DNA from: a virus
Direction: 5' to 3' (one strand)
DNA: 36,869 nucleotides
Virus record (IMG/VR): IMGVR_UViG_3300027852_000108
Span: 1 to 36,869 of that record
Below are positions 9,044 through 16,455 of this stretch, piece after piece (positions within the stretch are counted from its first letter, which is position 1; each line of letters opens with the position of its first letter). A program made the translations under genes and the position numbers. The notes below the pieces were generated by a model. That model had not been told where the DNA came from. It searched no databases and saw only the letters and a program-made list of their open reading frames with translations.

Positions 9044-9775
9044 TGCTGTCTCCGCTTATATGTTTTATGTAACTCTCTATGCCATCCTTACCGAAGACCC
9101 CTGCGATAGCGCCTGCTGTGTCCATCACCAACATCTTACGTTCCCGCGTTCTTCTCCTTTCTTCCGCTTCAGTGTATAACCAAAACTTATCCATCGGCAG
9201 ATTAAGGACACCCTTCTCTGGCATACCCCCGGATACTAAAATCCAGATGCTGTCTACAAAAGCCTGTCCTAGATCCTGGCGTACTGCTAGCTGCTTTGGT
9301 TCGTCTTGTTCGCCGGGACGTCTTGTAAGGCGAATGGGACGAGGGGCAGTACGCTCTGCAAGAAAAAATCCTTATTCAGATCTACGACCTCCATAACAAC
9401 TTTAATGGTATCGTCCAACTCCAGCTCTACAAACTCCTCATAACTCAAGCTGCATAATTCTGCAGCTACAATAAACATCCTGTCCGCTCCTTTTGAAATC
9501 AATTGCAAAAAGAAGCCAGCATCATTGCTTATCTTGGGCACATCTCCAAGATTCTTAATACCCATCTCTTCCATGACAAAGGTAAGGAACTCCAGAACCG
9601 TGCCTACGTTCTTGGCCTTACATTTATAGACCGTTACTTTCAGACCACTTTTAAGACTAAGCGTTACGTTGCCGTCCTCCCCTATGATTCTTGCTGTCTT
9701 GGCTACATCAGCTAACTGCCCATCTTTCTTGGGGGTAGCTTTCTTACGTGTTCTTGCTGTTGACATAATATCCAC
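9036..9775 (-). CDS. Tail assembly chaperone GT fusion by -1 frameshift, 246 aa
   Basis: The -1 frame relative to the G-like gene is open from the slippery heptamer T-TTT-TTC (9368-9362) down to a TGA at 9036-9038. Slipping there joins 138 residues of G to 108 new residues that begin LAERTAPRPIRLTRRP and end in ISGDSNG. The extension overlaps the tape measure start by eight bases. In lambda, GT recruits tube subunits to the tape measure-chaperone complex. The apparent 62-residue gene starting at 9224 is the tail of this fusion: the frame is open far upstream of that ATG. Coordinates span both frames. Confidence 0.85.
9287..9775 (-). CDS. Tail assembly chaperone, short (G-like) form, 162 aa
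   Basis: A 162-residue protein (MDIMSTARTRKKATP...) located between tail tube and tape measure, the canonical place for the lambda G-type chaperone that coats tape measure before tube assembly. The start may be ATG 9775 or the MSTART methionine three codons later. After a basic N-terminus the protein is an alpha/beta domain with a central EFLTFVMEEMGIKN helix. A slippery heptamer near its end allows extension into a second frame (see the GT entry). It also contains a complete 16-bp palindrome at 9493-9508. Confidence 0.85.
   Translation of the reverse strand: MDIMSTARTRKKATPKKDGQLADVAKTARIIGEDGNVTLSLKSGLKVTVYKCKAKNVGTVLEFLTFVMEEMGIKNLGDVPKISNDAGFFLQLISKGADRMFIVAAELCSLSYEEFVELELDDTIKVVMEVVDLNKDFFLQSVLPLVPFALQDVPANKTNQSS
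9362..9368 (-). other. Programmed -1 ribosomal slippery site
   Basis: The minus strand reads T TTT TTC in the G frame (codons GAT TTT TTC), a canonical X-XXY-YYZ heptamer. About 27 bases downstream a TTCGCC (9334-9329) can pair with GGCGAA (9314-9309), a possible stimulatory hairpin. Both frames are open across the junction, and the gene pair sits in the usual G/GT position before tape measure. Confidence 0.85.
9493..9508. promoter_or_regulatory. 16-bp palindromic operator-like site (copy 2), inside G-like gene
   Basis: The plus strand reads TTGAAATCAATTGCAA. It lies inside coding sequence of the tail chaperone (residues LQLIS). On the transcript it is followed at once by AAGGAG and, eight bases later, an in-frame ATG (9478), the same operator-ribosome site-start order seen at copies 1 and 13. 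Confidence 0.65.
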
Positions 9776-9793
9776 CTATCACCTTGTGTATGT

Positions 9794-9828
9794 AAAAAGG
9801 GGCCATACCCCGTGTGAGATACGGCCCC
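9794..9828 (-). terminator. Intrinsic terminator after the tail tube gene
   Basis: On the minus strand GGGGCC plus three further pairs (one G-T) at 9828-9820 pairs with TATGGCCCC at 9807-9799, a nine-pair stem with a 12-base loop, followed by five Ts (9798-9794). It lies in the 79-base gap between the tail tube and chaperone genes, where it would reduce chaperone/tape measure expression relative to the abundant tube protein. Confidence 0.8.
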
Positions 9829-9854
9829 GTGATTATCAACATCCGTACCGCTAG

Positions 9855-10655
9855 TTAGATGTTAATCTGACGGAAGAACTTAGAAGAACCAGCCTGCAAC
9901 TCATCGTACAGAACGGAACCGGTCAACTCAAAGCTGGACAGCTCCTCATTGATAAGTCCGTAACCGGACAGTGGGTCCAGATTGGCTTTGAAGATATCCA
10001 CAATTACTGGAGCATCGTCGATAGTGTTAAGACCCTCAAAACGCAACCAACGCTCCTGACTGGTTTCGGTAAAGGCATCCACAACCGTATTTGCTTCGTA
10101 GTCGTAGCTGGTGATATGCAGTTCATCCTCATCTGCGATATTGACAGTAGCGCTACGTGCGGTCTGCTCGGCATCGGAGAATACGGTTACTGCGCCAGTC
10201 TCTTCGTTTACCCAACCATTGAGTGCGCCACCCGGTACTGCGGTAGTACCTACGGCAGTGCCAAACTCATAAGTAGTAGTCTCTCCGGAGTCTTTGATAA
10301 CAACACTGCTTACCCGTGGATAAGGTAGTGCAGAGATAGAATCTAGATATGCAGTAATTACTGCGGTCTCTGCGGTTCCTGCTACGTTAGCAGTGGTTTG
10401 ACCCCAAAGGGCTAGTGCCAGATTAGCTGGGGACATGTCTTCCATGGTCATGGTAAACGTGCCTTTCTTTTCCTGAACAATAGTCAGGTCAGTGGCGCGT
10501 TGCCCGGACATGGATTCGGTATGCTCGAACTTGGTGATCTCCACCGAAAGTTCAAGAGTTGGTACATTGCCCAGAGCGCGAAACCCTTTAGGTGTTCCAT
10601 CAGCGTTTCTCTCTGCGACATACAGTCGGCCTTGGCCTGAATAATATTGACTCAT
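9855..10655 (-). CDS. Major tail tube protein, 266 aa
   Basis: A 266-residue protein (MSQYYSGQGRLYVAERN...) with the features of siphophage tail tube subunits: an N-terminal strand with GFRALGNVPTLELSVE, a KFEHTES segment, a KKGTFTMTMED strand, and a C-terminal SFELTGSVLYDE strand near the end. It precedes the chaperones and tape measure and follows the tail terminator gene, the standard order. The start has AGGAG ten bases upstream. A terminator follows directly, consistent with high expression of the tube subunit. Confidence 0.88.
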   Translation of the reverse strand: MSQYYSGQGRLYVAERNADGTPKGFRALGNVPTLELSVEITKFEHTESMSGQRATDLTIVQEKKGTFTMTMEDMSPANLALALWGQTTANVAGTAETAVITAYLDSISALPYPRVSSVVIKDSGETTTYEFGTAVGTTAVPGGALNGWVNEETGAVTVFSDAEQTARSATVNIADEDELHITSYDYEANTVVDAFTETSQERWLRFEGLNTIDDAPVIVDIFKANLDPLSGYGLINEELSSFELTGSVLYDELQAGSSKFFRQINI

Positions 10656-10667
10656 TTGTAGTCTCTC

Positions 10668-11135
10668 CTACGTAGGTGATTTGCCAGTAACAGGAATATC
10701 GGTTTCCCACATCTGGCCATATAAGATCGCACACTCCACCTCACTTTCTAAAGGTAGCTCACCAGTGAATCTCCATGGCCTGCTGTTTACACCCTGATAG
10801 CCTAACACAATTTGACGTACTTCATCCAGTAAATTCGTTGCAGTAGGTTTTCTGTCCACTTCGGACGCGTACTTGTACTCTATCCCAATAACCACTACGA
10901 AGCGCAAAGTAACGATAGAAGAACTTTTATACGCTTTATTGGTAGCCTGCGCACTGTTCTCCTTCTTAAATGCTCCTTCATAGCTTACTCCTGCTAGAGG
11001 AAACCCAATGCTCTTACTGATTTGCGTAAGTTCATCGGTGTTAAATACCGAGTACCCCTTTACACCAATACTAGGAGCTGTTTGTACCAACCCCACAAGT
11101 TCGGCGGTGAGTTCTTCAATAGTAGCTATACTCAT
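10668..11135 (-). CDS. Tail terminator/completion protein, 155 aa
   Basis: A 155-residue protein (MSIATIEELTAELVG...) upstream of the tail tube gene, where lambda gpU-like tail terminators lie. It has an N-terminal helix, alternating strands (SSIVTLRFVVVIGIEY) and helices, compatible with that fold. ATG 11135 is chosen over the adjacent in-frame GTG 11138 because GGGAG lies six bases before it and the ATG shares its A with the TGA of the gene before it (TGATG). Function rests on position, length and fold appearance. Confidence 0.7.
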   Translation of the reverse strand: MSIATIEELTAELVGLVQTAPSIGVKGYSVFNTDELTQISKSIGFPLAGVSYEGAFKKENSAQATNKAYKSSSIVTLRFVVVIGIEYKYASEVDRKPTATNLLDEVRQIVLGYQGVNSRPWRFTGELPLESEVECAILYGQMWETDIPVTGKSPT

Positions 11136-11668
11136 CACGCTCTCCCGAGTTCTTTTAATACAGTAGACTTGACTAGCAAACCTATCGCTTTCACGTCTTC
11201 CCTACCTACACCCATAAACTGTCTACGAGGTATAGGTATCCCTTGTCTGTTCAACCCGCCCCGGTTGTGTAGCTGGGCACGATCATAGGCTTCATGCCCT
11301 TTGCGTACGCCTATAGTAAACCCGCCTCCCCCAGTACTTAAGAGACGAGACAGTACGGTATCCTGTCGCACAATCTGAACAGCGTTTGCCATCGCCCCAG
11401 TATCGTATAGCGCCTGGATTCTGCTACGATTACTCTTACGTCTACGTATCGTACTAGGTTTCACTGGTTGCCACGCTCTACCTTGTGGGTCTTTTTGTGC
11501 GGTAGGTGTTGATCCTTGTGGCTGGAAACGCCCCTTTACTCTTTCCAGTAAATACGCTTCTATTCTGCCCTGGCCTAATGCTTTGTGAACGCCTACCCCT
11601 ACAGCTGCTACAACCTTACGTAGCCTACCTAAACCTTTAACTACTGCGTTAAACTGTATATCGGCCAT
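11135..11668 (-). CDS. Phage virion morphogenesis / gp10-like tail completion protein, 177 aa
   Basis: A basic 177-residue protein (MADIQFNAVVKGLGRL...). The C-terminal part, GHEAYDRAQLHNRGG then RQGIPIPRRQFMGVG, matches the P2 gpS / Mu gpG 'virion morphogenesis' family, whose members typically end with a (I/L)PxRxFxG motif followed by a helix. These proteins complete the head-tail junction or tail end. It sits between the connector and tail terminator genes, as expected. Confidence 0.8.
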   Translation of the reverse strand: MADIQFNAVVKGLGRLRKVVAAVGVGVHKALGQGRIEAYLLERVKGRFQPQGSTPTAQKDPQGRAWQPVKPSTIRRRKSNRSRIQALYDTGAMANAVQIVRQDTVLSRLLSTGGGGFTIGVRKGHEAYDRAQLHNRGGLNRQGIPIPRRQFMGVGREDVKAIGLLVKSTVLKELGRA

Positions 11669-11671
11669 GCC

Positions 11672-12280
11672 TTACAGAATATCCCTACGTACAGGATAGA
11701 TCCCCTCATACGGTGTGAGTACGTACTCATTGATCTGAGAGTAGATGATACCCACCAACGCCTTGCTGCGATCAGCTTTGTCTTTAGAGGGAGTGTCAGT
11801 CTGCGTACGTACGATGTACACAGCTGCGGAAATCGCTGCTTCTCGAAGCCAGTCTGGAATATCGCTGCTCCCATCCTCAAACCCTGCGGAATACTTAACC
11901 GCAAGGGTGGAGTATCCCTGGTCTGGCTCTTCTAAAACGGTTAACTTACCTGTGCGAGTATCAAGTATTATCTGGTCGCTAGCGACAAGTGTACCGTCTG
12001 CTATTGACCGTATAGGGTACTCGGATGTGTAGACCTTAGCGATACCATCCACAAACCCCTGTGAAAGCCACAAATTGAACGGCTTAAAAGTGTCATAGCG
12101 CCCTATCGAGTAGTCGTAATAATCGATACGATCTTGGGCTTTCAGAGAGGTTCGTATAATACTTTCTATGAGAGTGGTAGCCCCCTCTAGCGCGGATTCC
12201 ATGACGCCGGAGTCAGAACAGCCTATGGACCCAAGCTTATTGAGTCTGGTCTGTACTTCTACGGCAGTTGCTAACTTCAC
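11672..12280 (-). CDS. Head-tail connector (gp6-like adaptor), 202 aa
   Basis: A 202-residue protein beginning at GTG 12280 with AGGAG six bases upstream (MKLATAVEVQTRLN...). The helical layout (SALEGATTLIESIIRTSL, then DIPDWLREAAISAAVYI near the C-terminus) is that of gp6-like or DUF1320-like adaptor proteins, which bind the portal and form the head-tail connector. It directly precedes the virion morphogenesis gene. Residues 60-110 have an expanded loop region with a TRTGKLTVLE strand typical of this family. Confidence 0.75.
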   Translation of the reverse strand: MKLATAVEVQTRLNKLGSIGCSDSGVMESALEGATTLIESIIRTSLKAQDRIDYYDYSIGRYDTFKPFNLWLSQGFVDGIAKVYTSEYPIRSIADGTLVASDQIILDTRTGKLTVLEEPDQGYSTLAVKYSAGFEDGSSDIPDWLREAAISAAVYIVRTQTDTPSKDKADRSKALVGIIYSQINEYVLTPYEGIYPVRRDIL

Positions 12281-12316
12281 GGTCTTCTCCTAACTAGAAG
12301 GGGTACACTGTTTCAC

Positions 12317-12589
12317 TTAACGGGCGCGTCTGCGTCTGCGGCGTGTCTGTGGGTGTGTAGCACCTCCCCCATCTTCGCCTCGAAGACGTTTAGCCTCTGG
12401 AGAATCATAAGGGACGAACATACTACGCTCTACCCCCAAACCATCCTCATACATCTTGCCCAGAGCGTACTCCAAGGCCTTGCCACTTAACTCTAGAACC
12501 TCACCATGTGTGATAGGGTCCTCTTTAATGACACTGGCCAATAGATTCTTACGCCCGATCATCACCAATTTTTGTTTACGTACCGCCAT
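12317..12589 (-). CDS. Small basic head-region protein, 90 aa
   Basis: A 90-residue protein (MAVRKQKLVMIGRKN...) with GAGGTG five bases before ATG. It ends in a run of arginines (TRRRRRRAR), one of many basic termini in this genome. The middle (ALEYALGKMYEDG) looks helical. It lies between the putative decoration protein and the connector. No family is recognised; a head-completion role is possible from context only. Confidence 0.75.
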   Translation of the reverse strand: MAVRKQKLVMIGRKNLLASVIKEDPITHGEVLELSGKALEYALGKMYEDGLGVERSMFVPYDSPEAKRLRGEDGGGATHPQTRRRRRRAR

Positions 12590-12618
12590 GTTTCACCTCA
12601 TACCTGTTGTTGTTGGAA

Positions 12619-12634
12619 TTGCAGTTAACTGCAA
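12619..12634. promoter_or_regulatory. 16-bp palindromic operator-like site (copy 3, variant)
   Basis: TTGCAGTTAACTGCAA is a perfect palindrome with the same TTGCA half-sites as the dispersed element but GTTAAC at the centre. It lies in the 49-base gap upstream of the 90-residue gene, 29 bases before its ATG. It is the most divergent complete copy, so it could belong to a different protein. Confidence 0.5.
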
Positions 12635-12638
12635 ACGC

Positions 12639-13244
12639 TTAAGGTTGCGCGTTAAACCAGAACAGGATTATCTGATTAGTGATACCTGTAGACTGGACCT
12701 GACCATCGGCATCGCCACCCGTCAACGTAGCATTGTCTGCAGTGATCTGCGTAGAGCCTGCGATGGTGAAAGCGTTACCTGCTGTACCTTCTGTGTTTGC
12801 AGTAATAGTAACCACTGCGGCGTCGGAAGTAGCGAAGAAGCGATTAGCTGCTCCTGGGGCACCCTCTACTGCGTTAATGGCTGCTGCCAGATTAGCTGCT
12901 GAGATAGTATCACTGGCTCCTACATCTACCTCTGTGTGTGCTACGCCTGGAGCGTCCTTGAAGGTGTAGACCACGCCCTGTACGGTTGCGGTTTCGTCTT
13001 CAACTACAGTGTCCAGGGTCAACGTACCGTTAGCACGAAGATCCGTAATAGACATAGTACTGGTGATGTCTGTGATAGTACCAGCATCGTTGTTTAGAGC
13101 CTTAAGGATCGTATCGGTGTCGCGGATGGCAGATACTTCAATATTGGTATCGGCAGTAGTACCAACCAGCAATTCGATGTTAAGTCCCTGAAGCTCCTTC
13201 AGTGCAGGAAGTGGATCACCCGCGATGTTGAATTGTTTTAACAT
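12639..13244 (-). CDS. Putative capsid decoration/structural protein, 201 aa
   Basis: A 201-residue Ala/Thr/Asp-rich protein starting at ATG 13244 (MLKQFNIAGDPLPA...) with AGGAG nine bases upstream; an in-frame TTG at 13274 lies inside a terminator tail and is rejected. Residues about 80-180 contain TVQGVVYTFKDAPG, SAANLAAAINA and VTITANTEGTAGNAF, a repeat-type module common in phage virion surface proteins. It directly follows the major capsid gene, suggesting a decoration or head-fibre protein, but this is contextual. Confidence 0.7.
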   Translation of the reverse strand: MLKQFNIAGDPLPALKELQGLNIELLVGTTADTNIEVSAIRDTDTILKALNNDAGTITDITSTMSITDLRANGTLTLDTVVEDETATVQGVVYTFKDAPGVAHTEVDVGASDTISAANLAAAINAVEGAPGAANRFFATSDAAVVTITANTEGTAGNAFTIAGSTQITADNATLTGGDADGQVQSTGITNQIILFWFNAQP

Positions 13245-13277
13245 ATCATCTTTCTCCTGAATCGTTTGAGACAACCA

Positions 13278-13296
13278 AAGGGGCCGAAGCCCCCTT
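13278..13296 (-). terminator. UUCG-loop hairpin after the major capsid gene
   Basis: On the minus strand an eight-pair stem (AAGGGGGC with GCCCCTTT, one G-T pair) closes a TTCG tetraloop. It is followed by only three Ts and GGTT, so it may be a weak terminator or a stabilising RNA 3' end. It lies just downstream of the major capsid stop. Confidence 0.65.
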
Positions 13297-13313
13297 AGTC
13301 ATTTCATAGCGCC

Positions 13314-14291
13314 TTAAGCACCTATGCTGGTGTACTTGACAACGGCGTCCTCATCATCCCAGATGCAATCCACGCGAGTGGTCAGAACGATGATGATCTG
13401 GCGAGAGCGAATATCCCGATCAGTTTCGATCTGGATGTTACGCTGAATGCCGAACAGGATGTTCTGTGGGAAGGTAAACAGACCGAAACCGGAAGGCATC
13501 AAAGGAGCCTGCTCTACTGGTACGCCATGAACTACCAGCTCACCGTTGCCGGTCAAGCTAGAATCACCATAACCGGTTGCACGCTGTGCTACACGGGCGC
13601 GATACTTGATAGTATCAGGAACGGTCATGAAGTGCTTCAGTGCAGCCAGATTACGCAGATACTTCTGGGGCATAGCCAGCATGCCATTAGCGAAAGTAGC
13701 TGGATGTACGTTGCTGTTAAGAGCTACGCCATCAATATCTAACTGGGCAGATAGATCAACCTCATTGGATACGGCAGTCTTCAAGAGACCATCGTTCAGA
13801 GCGAGATACGCATCACCAGAACCGGTATCAGCAGACAGAGCCCACTCTTCCAGATCCTGGGCAGCACGCTCTGCAATAAGGCGCATTACGTGATCCTCGA
13901 AGGACTGACCCTCGATATTATCTTCCAGGAGTTCGTAAGGCAGATGAATTTCAGCCATGATCTCCTTGGTGTTCAGCTCGATCTGCGCAGTCGTAGGCGC
14001 GGAACGATCAGCCATTGCGAGATACCGATCATTGGTACCGTCATCGTTGGCGTGTGGAGGAGTACCCTGTGGTGCCGCTTTCATAATGCGGGAACCGAAA
14101 CCCAGACGATTAATCTTACGGGTCGGTGCAGCCATACGGATAATACGGGACTGGTTCAGAATAGTAGGCTGTTCCTGTACCATATCGATAAAGGTGTTAG
14201 CCTGCTCTGGGTTCAATATACCACCATTGGAGGTCAGGTCCGAAAGGGCCAAATCCGCACGTTTGGTGAGTTCTTTGTTACTCATAGTCAT
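13314..14291 (-). CDS. Major capsid protein, 325 aa
   Basis: A 325-residue HK97-fold-type capsid protein (MTMSNKELTKRADLAL...). It has the N-terminal helix, the long EIMAEIHLPYELLEDNIEG stretch, an ERAAQDLEEWAL spine helix, a GVPVEQAPLMPS segment and the C-terminal DIRSRQIIIVLTTRVD strand of this group. AGGAG lies nine bases before ATG 14291. It follows the protease and scaffold genes, the standard order. Hairpins and a terminator lie after it, consistent with high transcript abundance. Confidence 0.88.
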   Translation of the reverse strand: MTMSNKELTKRADLALSDLTSNGGILNPEQANTFIDMVQEQPTILNQSRIIRMAAPTRKINRLGFGSRIMKAAPQGTPPHANDDGTNDRYLAMADRSAPTTAQIELNTKEIMAEIHLPYELLEDNIEGQSFEDHVMRLIAERAAQDLEEWALSADTGSGDAYLALNDGLLKTAVSNEVDLSAQLDIDGVALNSNVHPATFANGMLAMPQKYLRNLAALKHFMTVPDTIKYRARVAQRATGYGDSSLTGNGELVVHGVPVEQAPLMPSGFGLFTFPQNILFGIQRNIQIETDRDIRSRQIIIVLTTRVDCIWDDEDAVVKYTSIGA

Positions 14292-14338
14292 GTTATAGAT
14301 CTCCTAAAAATTACATAATGTGAAGTCGAAAACCACGC

Positions 14339-14851
14339 TTACTGAAAGCGATCTCCGAACATACCGGTAAAACAGGTTTCCCCGTCCTTCCTCTTCACCA
14401 ACTCACCGTCCTCCTCATCTAGATCAGAGGAATCATCATCGTCTGAGCGGGACACAGTAGTAGTGCCGCCCAAGTCTTCGACTTCATCTTTCAGGGTACC
14501 AACAGACCGGGTAATCTTCTCCAAGGCTTGTCCCTGTTTCTCAATAGCGCCAGCCAGAATCTTTAGGCTCTCGCTGATCTCACCAGATTCGTCGGAACGG
14601 GTAACAGTCTCCTCACCCTTATCGTCGGAACCATCCTCACCCTCACCATCTTCATTACGGGCTACGTTCTCCATTGCGCTAGTCACAGCTGCGGCTACCA
14701 CAGTCTCCAGATCCTTACGGGTAACAAATTCGCCACCCTTATCGTCGTCCTGAGTAGTATCGGTGCCCTCAGTGTTATCGACATCCTGGTTCTCAGTACC
14801 GTCTTCGCGCTTAACGGTCTTGCCTTCTTTACCTTCGTCGTTCTTTGCCAT
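14339..14851 (-). CDS. Nested in-frame scaffold form, 170 aa
   Basis: Residue 317 of the scaffold gene is an ATG (14851, MAKNDEGKEGKTVKR...) with a strong AGGAG nine bases upstream, inside the long gene. The product would be the acidic, coiled-coil C-terminal domain alone. This matches lambda C/Nu3 and similar systems, where the scaffold is made from an internal start of a longer head gene. A second candidate start is ATG 15676 (MAHKDRNIRVRSK) with GAGGG upstream. The ribosome site is seen directly; use of the start is inferred. Confidence 0.6.
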   Translation of the reverse strand: MAKNDEGKEGKTVKREDGTENQDVDNTEGTDTTQDDDKGGEFVTRKDLETVVAAAVTSAMENVARNEDGEGEDGSDDKGEETVTRSDESGEISESLKILAGAIEKQGQALEKITRSVGTLKDEVEDLGGTTTVSRSDDDDSSDLDEEDGELVKRKDGETCFTGMFGDRFQ

Positions 14852-15799
14852 GTCACTGGTCTCCTGTTTCGATTTGCGATCAGCCCGAGCCTGTTCGATC
14901 ACGCCGTTTGGCAAAGCATCGATAAGTCCGGTCATATATGTTACGAACTGGTCACAAGCATTCTGGACCAGAGACTTCCTATCGTCAAGGGGCAATCCTG
15001 AATAAAGTACGACATTCTCTAGAACATCGCGTAATACCCATATGGCGTCCCAGGACGCATCGGAGAATGCTGGGTCTGCAAGCGCCGTACCGAAATTGAG
15101 ATGACCCCAACCCCAGTTACCATACGATTGCTCAACCACAGAGCGGTATACCTTGGTAGGTACATCATTGTCTGCTGTCTTTGAGACCAGCCCGGTGACG
15201 CCTACGTCTAGTCTTACTTTACGTACTTCTGTACCCTCGGGGACATCATGGCGTGTTACCGCTGTGCCGCCCTCGAACGATTCTACCCCACCTTCTTTGA
15301 AATTGATCTCTTTGTCTTCAAGCCACTGCTTTACGGCATCTACTCCTACGAAATTCTCATCGAATTCGAGCCCGACCAAAGTGACCCCTGCTACCGACTT
15401 ATCGGATCGGGTGATTGCGGCGGCGGAGACAGTAGCGGTATATCCATTACCTAGCTCAATAGGCACTCCCTCTACGTCGTCACTGTCTTTACGTTTAGCA
15501 TAGAAGTCGCCATTATCATCTCTGGCAAGTTCGTAGTCGTCTCCCAGACTAAACGAAGCAAACAAGTCTGCTGCATCTTCCTCAGACAACCCAGTAGGGA
15601 AGTCAAGAGATAGCAAAGAACCGTCAGATCGTAGAGCCTTGGACCGTACGCGAATGTTCCGGTCTTTGTGTGCCATAGTGCCCTCTTTTGTGTTATTACT
15701 GCGGATGATCTTGAACCCGGTTCGATTAGCCGGGGAACCTACCAAAGAGAGGTATTCAGGTTCGACAAGTTCCATAATTCCTACTTCACGCTGACCCAT
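14339..15799 (-). CDS. Scaffold/head assembly protein with nested starts, 486 aa
   Basis: A very acidic 486-residue protein between the XkdF-like protease and the capsid gene, the scaffold position. Residues 9-35 contain EPEYLSLVGSPANR, a motif found in phage head-maturation proteins. Residues 317-486 are a Glu/Asp-rich low-complexity and coiled-coil region typical of scaffolds. Twelve short motifs of the type [VIA]xR[SKEHN][DE] (ITRSD, VTRHD, VKRED, VTRKD, VTRSD, VSRSD, VKRKD and similar) recur along the chain. ATG 15799 overlaps the protease stop (TAATG) and has GGAGGT upstream. Internal starts at 15676 and 14851 are described separately. Confidence 0.75.
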   Translation of the reverse strand: MGQREVGIMELVEPEYLSLVGSPANRTGFKIIRSNNTKEGTMAHKDRNIRVRSKALRSDGSLLSLDFPTGLSEEDAADLFASFSLGDDYELARDDNGDFYAKRKDSDDVEGVPIELGNGYTATVSAAAITRSDKSVAGVTLVGLEFDENFVGVDAVKQWLEDKEINFKEGGVESFEGGTAVTRHDVPEGTEVRKVRLDVGVTGLVSKTADNDVPTKVYRSVVEQSYGNWGWGHLNFGTALADPAFSDASWDAIWVLRDVLENVVLYSGLPLDDRKSLVQNACDQFVTYMTGLIDALPNGVIEQARADRKSKQETSDMAKNDEGKEGKTVKREDGTENQDVDNTEGTDTTQDDDKGGEFVTRKDLETVVAAAVTSAMENVARNEDGEGEDGSDDKGEETVTRSDESGEISESLKILAGAIEKQGQALEKITRSVGTLKDEVEDLGGTTTVSRSDDDDSSDLDEEDGELVKRKDGETCFTGMFGDRFQ

Positions 15800-16416
15800 T
15801 ATCTACCTCCCTTGCCTTCAACAAAGTTGTATATGTGACTATGCTCGAAAGCGGTATTAGTGAATGTATGCTGACTGATCACGTGACTGTGCCCGTTAGT
15901 GACTGAGGTGCCACCAAGCATAGGTCTACCATCGGCATCCAGCATAACAAAGAATTGATGTGTGTGTCCGTCATATATCTCTGGCTCAGTAGTACCGGAT
16001 CTGGTTATATCTCCGGGTATATTCATATTGGCGTATATAATCTTAACGAACGCCTCATACGAGAAACCATTAATGTCTCCATCCAGTATCTGCTGCCATA
16101 ACTCATCGTCGTTGACGTGGACAGCAACTACCCAAGCGCCTTCTATAAAATCAGGATCGCCTGGGCGTACTATGAAAGACTCTACTACGTACACCCTATC
16201 TGATACATCCAGGTTATCATGTTCCTGGTCTATTCCGAACCCCGCCATCATAAACCCATAGGCGAAGTCTTTTACCGACTGCTTGGTGTGGAAATCTCCG
16301 TAGACGTTTGGGGTATCTGGTATGATAACCTCCGCGAATGCGATTCGCTCAAACCCCTCTTCGTCTTTCCGTATAATTCTCGTCACATCATGGTCCGTGA
16401 TTGAAATTGATTGCAA
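15799..16416 (-). CDS. XkdF-like prohead protease, 205 aa
   Basis: Matches the XkdF (Peptidase S78_2) phage protease family: AEVIIPDTPNVYGD (28-41), FMMAGFGIDQEHDN (55-68; His66 candidate catalytic), VVESFIVRP, EGAWVVAVHVNDDELW, and DGDINGFSYEAF (112-123; Ser119 candidate nucleophile). The C-terminus (148-195) is His-rich, with GHTHQF, NGHSHVI and EHSHIY, an added module that could bind metal. It would cleave scaffold and capsid during maturation. The likely start is TTG 16416, which lies inside a 16-bp palindrome; the only other in-frame option nearby is GTG 16386. Confidence 0.82.
   Translation of the reverse strand: MQSISITDHDVTRIIRKDEEGFERIAFAEVIIPDTPNVYGDFHTKQSVKDFAYGFMMAGFGIDQEHDNLDVSDRVYVVESFIVRPGDPDFIEGAWVVAVHVNDDELWQQILDGDINGFSYEAFVKIIYANMNIPGDITRSGTTEPEIYDGHTHQFFVMLDADGRPMLGGTSVTNGHSHVISQHTFTNTAFEHSHIYNFVEGKGGR
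16401..16416. promoter_or_regulatory. 16-bp palindromic operator-like site (copy 4)
   Basis: The plus strand reads TTGAAATTGATTGCAA, identical to copies 5, 8 and 14 and the reverse of copy 1. On the transcript its first three bases are the TTG start codon of the protease. The adjacent 16417-16455 gap holds degenerate TTGCA/TGCAA half-sites. Confidence 0.7.
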
Positions 16417-16455
16417 ACTTCACGCAATTGTAATGCAGCTTGACAGAAACTGCAA

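Noticed and set aside
9036-9224. Independent 62-residue gene between chaperone and tape measure
   Set aside because: The frame is open far upstream to a slippery heptamer in the previous gene; it is better explained as the frameshift extension.
13245-13274. TTG start ten codons upstream for the post-capsid gene
   Set aside because: It lies in the tail of a hairpin without ribosome site; ATG 13244 has AGGAG at correct spacing.
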